Origin: Lentinus brumalis
Taxonomy: Eukaryota; Basidiomycota; Agaricomycetes; Polyporales; Polyporaceae
Length of the DNA stretch: 64,000 nt
Direction: 5' to 3'
Assembly: GCA_001792895.1 (NCBI GenBank)
Contig: MARA01000024.1
Coordinates: 1 to 64,000 of the forward strand
Part shown: piece by piece, positions 58,758 through 64,000 of the stretch
Position numbering within the stretch: position 1 is the first letter of the stretch
Layout: every line of letters begins with the position of its first letter
Position numbers and translations under genes: made by a program
The notes under the pieces: generated by a model
Told to the model about the DNA's origin: nothing
Databases searched by the model: none
Seen by the model: the letters and a program-made list of their open reading frames with translations, nothing else

Positions 58758-60650
58758 TCAGAATCGGGCGTCGGAGGCGAGCGCGAGCGAGTGGGAGAGG
58801 AAGACGGCGCAGAGGACGAAGGCGGCGCCCATGGAGACCCACACGTTGGAACCAGGTGTTCGATCCAGGTCGAGTTCGAGTTCGATTGTCGCGGCGGGGG
58901 CGAGGACGGGAACGGGAACGGGGGCGAGGACGGGAACGGGAGCGAGGAAAGAGAAGACGTCAGTGAGTGCTCGGGGCTACAGAAGATAAACGGAGATGAC
59001 AAGGAATGAGTACTCACCCCAATGTATCGCATGAACTTGTTGAGGTCGTCTTCGCGCGTGCCATCCAGCCCTGCCTCAATCCAGCTCTGTCCTGCGTCGC
59101 TCACGTTCGTCATATGGCTAACTGGCCGCGGCGTCGCACCACCACGACCTGCGCCCATCGCTGTCGCGCCGTCCTCGTCGGACACCAGACCGTACTCGCG
59201 AACAAGAGCCTTGACCTCGTCTGGGCCGAGCGAGACAAGTGTCGAGAGGTTGGTTGGGAAAAGGGGAGACGGGGTGGGCGGGACGAGGGCCGAGCTGGAA
59301 CGCATTCCGCCGGGCGTGGTCGTAGCAGCTCCGACCGCAGATCGCGGCGAGGTGGTGTTACGCGGGGAGCGCAGGTCGGTGTTCACGGAGAGACGCGTTG
59401 AGTCGCGGCCAGTGGCGCCCACCTGTGCCCTGAGGGACGCTGCAGACATTGTCGACGACGCGGTGGCGGGAGGAGTGGGCATCTGCGCATTAGATGTGGC
59501 GGGGATGTCCAGTGGACGCAGAAGAGCTTGAAGCGGTTCCTCGAGGCCGGAAGCGCGGATGAGCGCATTGTGGCGGCGGGCCTCACTGTGGCGGTCAAGA
59601 GCCAACAGAGGTTAGCCGGATCGACAGGGAGAAGCGCGCTGGAGACGTACGAGTTATGAAGCCTAGCCTTTGCTTGCAGAATCTTGAGCTTGTATTCGTT
59701 GACTTCGTCGCGGAGCGATGAAGGGATCCTCTCGGTCAACTGCAACAACACGTCAGCGGTATGGACGATGCGATAGAACACAGACATAACACTCACCTTC
59801 TGCGAGACACGCCCAACCACCTCACGCTGGACGACATCTGCGACGATCCGGTTCGCTAGAGGGCGCAAGTGCTCCCGGATGTGGCCCTTGAGTTGTTCCT
59901 GGAGCCTCTCCTTTTCCTGCTGCGTACGGTCTTCCTGCTCGCGCTGCTGCCGCTCGACCTCGCCTCGTAGTGCCTGGACCTGACCAAGTATCAGCACGAC
60001 ATAAGAGTTCCCAATTGCGCGTCGCCTACCTGCTCCATGGCGTCGATAGCAGGACCAAGTTCCGCGACGCGCGCCGACTGGCTCGCGAGCGCGTCGAGAG
60101 TCTGGCCCACGGCCCCCAGTGTGTCCTTCATCGCCCCGACCAAGCCGACCACGGCCGCCGCAGCGGCGGGATCCCGCCCATTGCCACTGCCTGACGGCCC
60201 CACCGTCGCGGCTGCGGTCGAGGACGTGCCTTTCGGGTTCGCACCGGACGACCCGGGCCCGGCGGATGTCGTATCAAGCCTCGAAGGCTTCTGTCCTTTC
60301 GTGTCGTTGACGAGCGTAGCAGCAAGAGGAGGAGTATCCTTCTTCGGACTCTCCGGCGGCGAGGGAAGAGGGGTTCCGTTCACAGCCTTGTGAAGAACGG
60401 GCCAAGTATCAGCCCATGGAGCAGGACTTCGAGGAGCAGATCGTGCGTGATCGGGTATCAAGCCACGTACCTGCGCTCGCTCTTTCGCCTTCTCGGCGTC
60501 CTTTGCCTTGGCGTTGAGCGGCCACGGCGACGGCTGCTGCTGTTTGCTACCGTTGTTCTTGTTGCCATTGTCGTTGTTGGACGGCTTCTTGGTGTTGTTG
60601 TTGTTCTTGCCCATAGCGGAGTCGAGTGCAGATCCGAGCGCAGAGAGCAT
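58758..60650 (-). CDS. C-terminal membrane-anchor coiled-coil protein (531 aa)
   Basis: All six exons join in phase: 60650-60471, 60386-60030, 59979-59797, 59739-59651, 59585-59018 and 58976-58758. Introns are 84, 50, 57, 65 and 41 nt, three of them with clear CTGAT-type branch points. The N-terminus is Asn/Lys/Gln-rich. Residues about 165-240 form a coiled-coil (ERQQREQEDRTQQEKERLQE, then HIREHLRPLANRIVADVVQR). A Ser/Thr/Pro-rich region follows. The C-terminus has one hydrophobic span (VWVSMGAAFVLCAVFLSH) near the end, so the protein is probably anchored by its tail with the bulk in the cytosol. Family and function not recognised. The clean gene structure shows that 41-nt introns are used in this genome. 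Confidence 0.82.
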
Positions 60651-62520
60651 AGGACGTGCGGGTAGATAGATGAGTCTAGAGTGTGCGCAGGCGATCGAGT
60701 TATAAGTACGCGGCCAGATCGAAGCCGAGCACTAGGAAGGTAATCGCTGTTCGCTGCGCTATCGATAGTCCAGATTCTGAAGCTCCGCTCCCATAGTGGA
60801 AGTCAGCGGCGAAGTCGAAGCCACGCAGTGGAACACGAGCATGGCGCTGCGGTAGGGCACTCAGCGGGAGAGGAGCATGACCGGCAACGTGTTTGCAGCG
60901 TGGTTGAGCGAAGAACCAGGACAGTTGCCTTATCGAGAGTTTCTTCCGTCCGTGTCGCTATGTCGGCTAAGAACAAGAGATAGACACAAATAGTCTTCGC
61001 GGGGTATGGTACGGAAGTGTCGGCGTGTTGCCCATTGCGTTAGGAAGAGTGACGAATCCGGCAAAGGCGTGCAGCGCGTACTGTCGCCGTCGTCGCACCG
61101 GAAACGAGAAGCTTGTTCGGAAACGTAATGTCGCCTGGGGCAGGCCTTGAAACAGCGCTCCGAGACCTGCAGCACCCAGCGGCGCATTCCTGGAAGACTG
61201 TCGGCGTGTTAGTTTGGCCTGTCTTCGTCCTGTCATGGATCGCGCCCCGGGCTCGAGAACCCCACTTGCGACACGTTACCGCAGTCCCTGCTACATGTCA
61301 GGGTGGTATTGCGTCCGGCCATTGAGTAAAGACGGCAGTACTCGGGAGTTTACTGGAATGTTTGTCGTGCCGTCATGATGGTCAAGAGCAAGGCGGGGTA
61401 CTATGCTTAGCGCCGAGCCCGACTCGGGTTGGACTCGGTCCGGGTCGGATGCAACAAGTTCCTGCAGCATGAGTATAGGAACGCGAGCCTTCAACTGCGC
61501 CTGGTAGCTTGTTGGCCCTCCCGGACTTGTCCCGAGAGCGCAGGTATCGCGGTGCGGCATGATGATGTCGGCTGTTGCAGTGGGTCTGTTGGGTCCACGT
61601 CCCATGTTACAGTTCGTGACAGCGCCGTCGACGTAAGGGGCGAACCCGGAGTTGTGAGAGTTGTGTAGGAGAGGCGTGAGGACGATGGAGGCGGCGGTTC
61701 AAGAGGGACAGGCCCTTGTCGAAGGGATCGATGTAAAGAGCTCTTAGGGAGTTGAGATAATATAAGAAGTTGGTGGGACGTTCGTGTTGATGGTGTAAGT
61801 GTTGCGGACCATACGTATTCATAAATCCGATTGGTAGCATTCATCCCGGATATCGAGAGTACCCAGCATGCGCATCCATGTCGTCTGCTGGCTATAGTCT
61901 TCCCGGTCGCCACCAGATCGCACGAGGACAGGTCTGCACGGTCTGCTGTCCTTACAGCAGAACTGGTGGCGAGGGTTTGCTGTACTCCACGATTGAAGGC
62001 CTTCAGCGCGACGCAAAGCGAAAGGCGGTGGCATCGGACCGGAGCGTTTGAATTAGCACAGACATATCGCAAGGACGTTGAGAGATGCGAGAAGATCCGG
62101 ACTAGACTGCTGACTCGGAGTGTTGCATCGAATGTTTGGCATGGTCCGGCTGTCACGAAGTATCGACGAGAACCGCATGCGCCATAAGTACACTGAGCGA
62201 GACGCGTGCCAGGGTAACTTGTCTGCGTCGGCATGACGGAACGATAGCAAGGCGTCGTGGTGCGCGGCCGCGGTAGCCGGGGCGTGAGATTCCAAAGTTG
62301 ACACTCGTCCTGAACGCACGATGCGTGCCCTGGAATCGAACGTTTGAACGCTGTGCGAGTCCCTATATGAAAGCAACCCCGAACTTCGTTAATATCAAGG
62401 ACGGAAGACACAACCGGTGCGTACCTTGCTAGTGTTACAGCTCCTAACCCTGCCGCAGTCGACCTTCCCCAGAGAAGTCCTGCATGAGATAGCGATGCCG
62501 GTGGTATTAGGATCGCGGAG
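60651..62520. other. Long intergenic stretch
   Basis: No splice-consistent gene. A 443-codon minus frame (61491-62822) has a composition unlike protein and is probably chance. No tandem repeats seen. Confidence 0.4.
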
Positions 62521-62521
62521 T

Positions 62522-62737
62522 CTAAGCAGTCCCCGGCGCCCAAGGAGGCACGGCATGTGGTCGTGGTGTACTCGGGTCCGGAGCGCTCGAAGGGCGGAGC
62601 GCGGAGGCGGTGTCCGAGTGCGAGGACTCTTCGGAGACGTCCGAATCGACCGACGTGTTCTCCCGACGGGCGGTGACGGCGTCGTCCTGGATGCGAGTTC
62701 GGTGTGGTATGGGGATCTGCGGTGCCGAGGTATTGAG
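62522..62737 (-). CDS. Possible last exon of an unresolved gene
   Basis: After an acceptor-like CCGTAG, a 71-codon frame reads RIQDDAVTARRENTSVDSDV, then SEESSHSDTASALRPSSAPD, to a TAG at 62522. Ser/Asp-rich disordered composition. No upstream exon could be joined, so this is weak. Confidence 0.3.
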   Translation of the reverse strand, partial: LNTSAPQIPIPHRTRIQDDAVTARRENTSVDSDVSEESSHSDTASALRPSSAPDPSTPRPHAVPPWAPGTA

Positions 62738-62739
62738 CT

Positions 62740-63110
62740 ACGGAAGTACAGGAATAAGTCAGCGAAGATGGAGAGGCAGGGTGCGAAAAGGGGGCCGCGA
62801 GACTTAGCGTGGGCCTGAACACAGGATCGGAAGGAAGCCGTCAATCGTTTCTGACGCTAGGAGAGAAACTTGAACCGCAGCAGCGAGGAGGAATGCGAAG
62901 ATGTATGTATAGGGTATGTTTCAAGCTTCCGCGCTACAGGTTGTTACAGTATTAACAGAGATCGGCGAGAAAGGAGCAGGTGCAAGAGATGTCCGAGATG
63001 CATATCGTACAGGTAGAAGCACAGGATAAAGTAGCTCTACGTACAGAGGGGCGGCGGGCGGCGGTGGGTATAGGGTAGGCTGCGGCGGAAAGACAATCAA
63101 CCGTGACGGC
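62740..63110. other. Intergenic stretch
   Basis: Nothing supported. It is the 3' flank of the two-exon gene to the right. Confidence 0.4.
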
Positions 63111-63117
63111 GTTCAAG

Positions 63118-63711
63118 TCACTCTGCTTTTTTGCCGAACAGTCCTCTTGCCCAGTCCGCCATCGAGCCTGAGCTCGACGGTCTTCGTGCGGCGGGAGACT
63201 GCGACCGTGACCGCGCGATCGCGTTCTTCGCCGCCAGCCGCTGCAGTTCGGGAAGCGGGATGTACTTGTGCCCGGGTGACGGTCCCCGTGAAGGAGCAAG
63301 GTGGAAGTCGCTCGGCTCGCATTTCTCCTTCACGTCTTCGTAGTGTGGCAGCGCATCCACATCGGTGGCGTCTGCGGAATCGATGACGATGTCTGGGTTT
63401 TTGACGACGACTTCGAGGACCTCGTAACGTGCGAGGCCCTGGATGACGGAGGTCCATGCCATAGGACCGATGTAGATGAGAGTGCGCTTTCGCTGCACGC
63501 TGGCGTTCACGCAAATGGATATGCGGTCCGGCTCGAGGGAGGCGAGCTCGGGGAAGACGCTCTGTGCGAACTCGACGCCTTGCTGTAAAGCACGTCGTTA
63601 GAAGGCGCCGCAGCAAAAGATATCCAATCAAAGTACCTCGTAGGACTTGGCTGGGGTAACGTAGACCATGTGTCCGTTGTAGCGGTAAGTGAGGAGATCA
63701 GGACTTGGCAT
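63118..63711 (-). CDS. Two-exon protein of unknown function (179 aa)
   Basis: The ATG at 63711 begins MPSPDLLTYRYNGHMVYVTP. Exon 1 (25 codons) ends in phase 0 at a GTACTT donor (63636); the 54-nt intron ends TTACAG at 63583. Exon 2 (63582-63118) continues QGVEFAQSVFPELASLEPDR. Mid-protein has alternating strand-like segments (ISICVNASVQRKRTLIYIGP) ahead of a helical basic region and a Ser-rich linker. The end reads MADWARGLFGKKAE, a possible amphipathic helix. No family recognised; gene structure is clear. Confidence 0.75.
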
Positions 63712-64000
63712 GGCGGTGGTCGAGGTCGGGTAAGTAGATGGACTTCTTGAATGCCGGGTGCCGCAGGGGTCGATGCAGATATCCGGATGGTAGCAGGTGG
63801 GATATATAGCCCCTCACGCAAGAGCCTCGTGCGGATGAGCGGCGTTGGCTGGCAGTGGTAAGTGGACATCTTCGCCTGCGCGCTGCCTCCGAGGCCGATT
63901 TTGCGCCACAGCCTTGAGCGCTAGTTCGCGAGGCGGTGGTTCGGTGGCGATTCCGGAGCTCTTTCTGCTACGATGACCTGGACGCCTTTCACTCTTCCTC
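63712..64000. other. Right-edge flank
   Basis: 5' flank of the two-exon gene. No feature supported before the window ends. Confidence 0.4.

Noticed and set aside
61491..62822. 443-codon minus-strand frame
   Set aside because: Composition is Ser/Arg/Pro/Thr-rich and irregular. Part of it overlaps a better frame (62522-62737) and no splice support exists.

Overview
The window looks like nuclear DNA of a filamentous basidiomycete, most likely an Agaricomycete. The signs are intron-dense genes with GT..AG introns of about 40-85 nt and CTNAN branch points, high GC, TATA boxes 50-80 bp before start codons, and gene types common in that class (F-box/leucine-rich proteins, FunK1-like kinases, BAH-PHD proteins, large Ulp1-like proteins). 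There is no bacterial or viral gene organisation. Genus and species cannot be told from the sequence.

Left third (1-17.4 kb). Two large minus-strand genes (1-4308, running off the left edge, and 4763-11479) are interrupted by five oversized introns (516-1196 nt). These are packed with a GC-rich palindrome of the form GAGCGG-NNNN-CCGCTC. The second gene carries a ParB/sulfiredoxin-like segment. The same palindrome recurs in intergenic arrays at 12.0-12.4 and 14.3-17.3 kb, then stops completely. Between those arrays sit a 764-bp non-autonomous hAT-type element with an exact 8-bp target duplication (12934-13697) and a roughly 1.37-kb long inverted repeat whose arms and spacer contain three tRNA-like sequences (15256-16630).

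Middle (17.4-28.6 kb). A 3.5-kb satellite with 79/88-bp monomers is followed by two tandem copies (1112-bp period) of a small gene for a 120-residue basic protein, plus a decayed third copy. Next come a multi-exon minus-strand gene (about 23.6-25.69 kb) and a 2-kb minisatellite with 113/144-bp units.

Accessory block (28.8-45.6 kb). The genes here are close-packed, mostly divergent, and intron-rich: a Cys-rich putative zinc-binding protein, one or two disordered/basic proteins, a BAH-PHD protein, a predicted 1809-residue Ulp1/C48-like protein, a FunK1-type kinase with an apparent frameshift, and a small TATA-driven gene. The mix suggests a mobile or selfish accessory segment, but I found no transposase and no terminal repeats.

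Right third (45.6-64 kb). An F-box/LRR gene (47802-49719) lies between a diverged and a homogeneous version of one 152-bp satellite. Further right are a conserved-looking gene split by a repeat-filled 1.9-kb intron (55.4-58.05 kb), a fully resolved six-exon gene for a C-terminal membrane-anchor protein (58758-60650), and a two-exon gene (63118-63711).

Several genes show single-base frame breaks, some next to C or G runs. Either decay or uncorrected long-read errors could explain them, so pseudogene calls are provisional.
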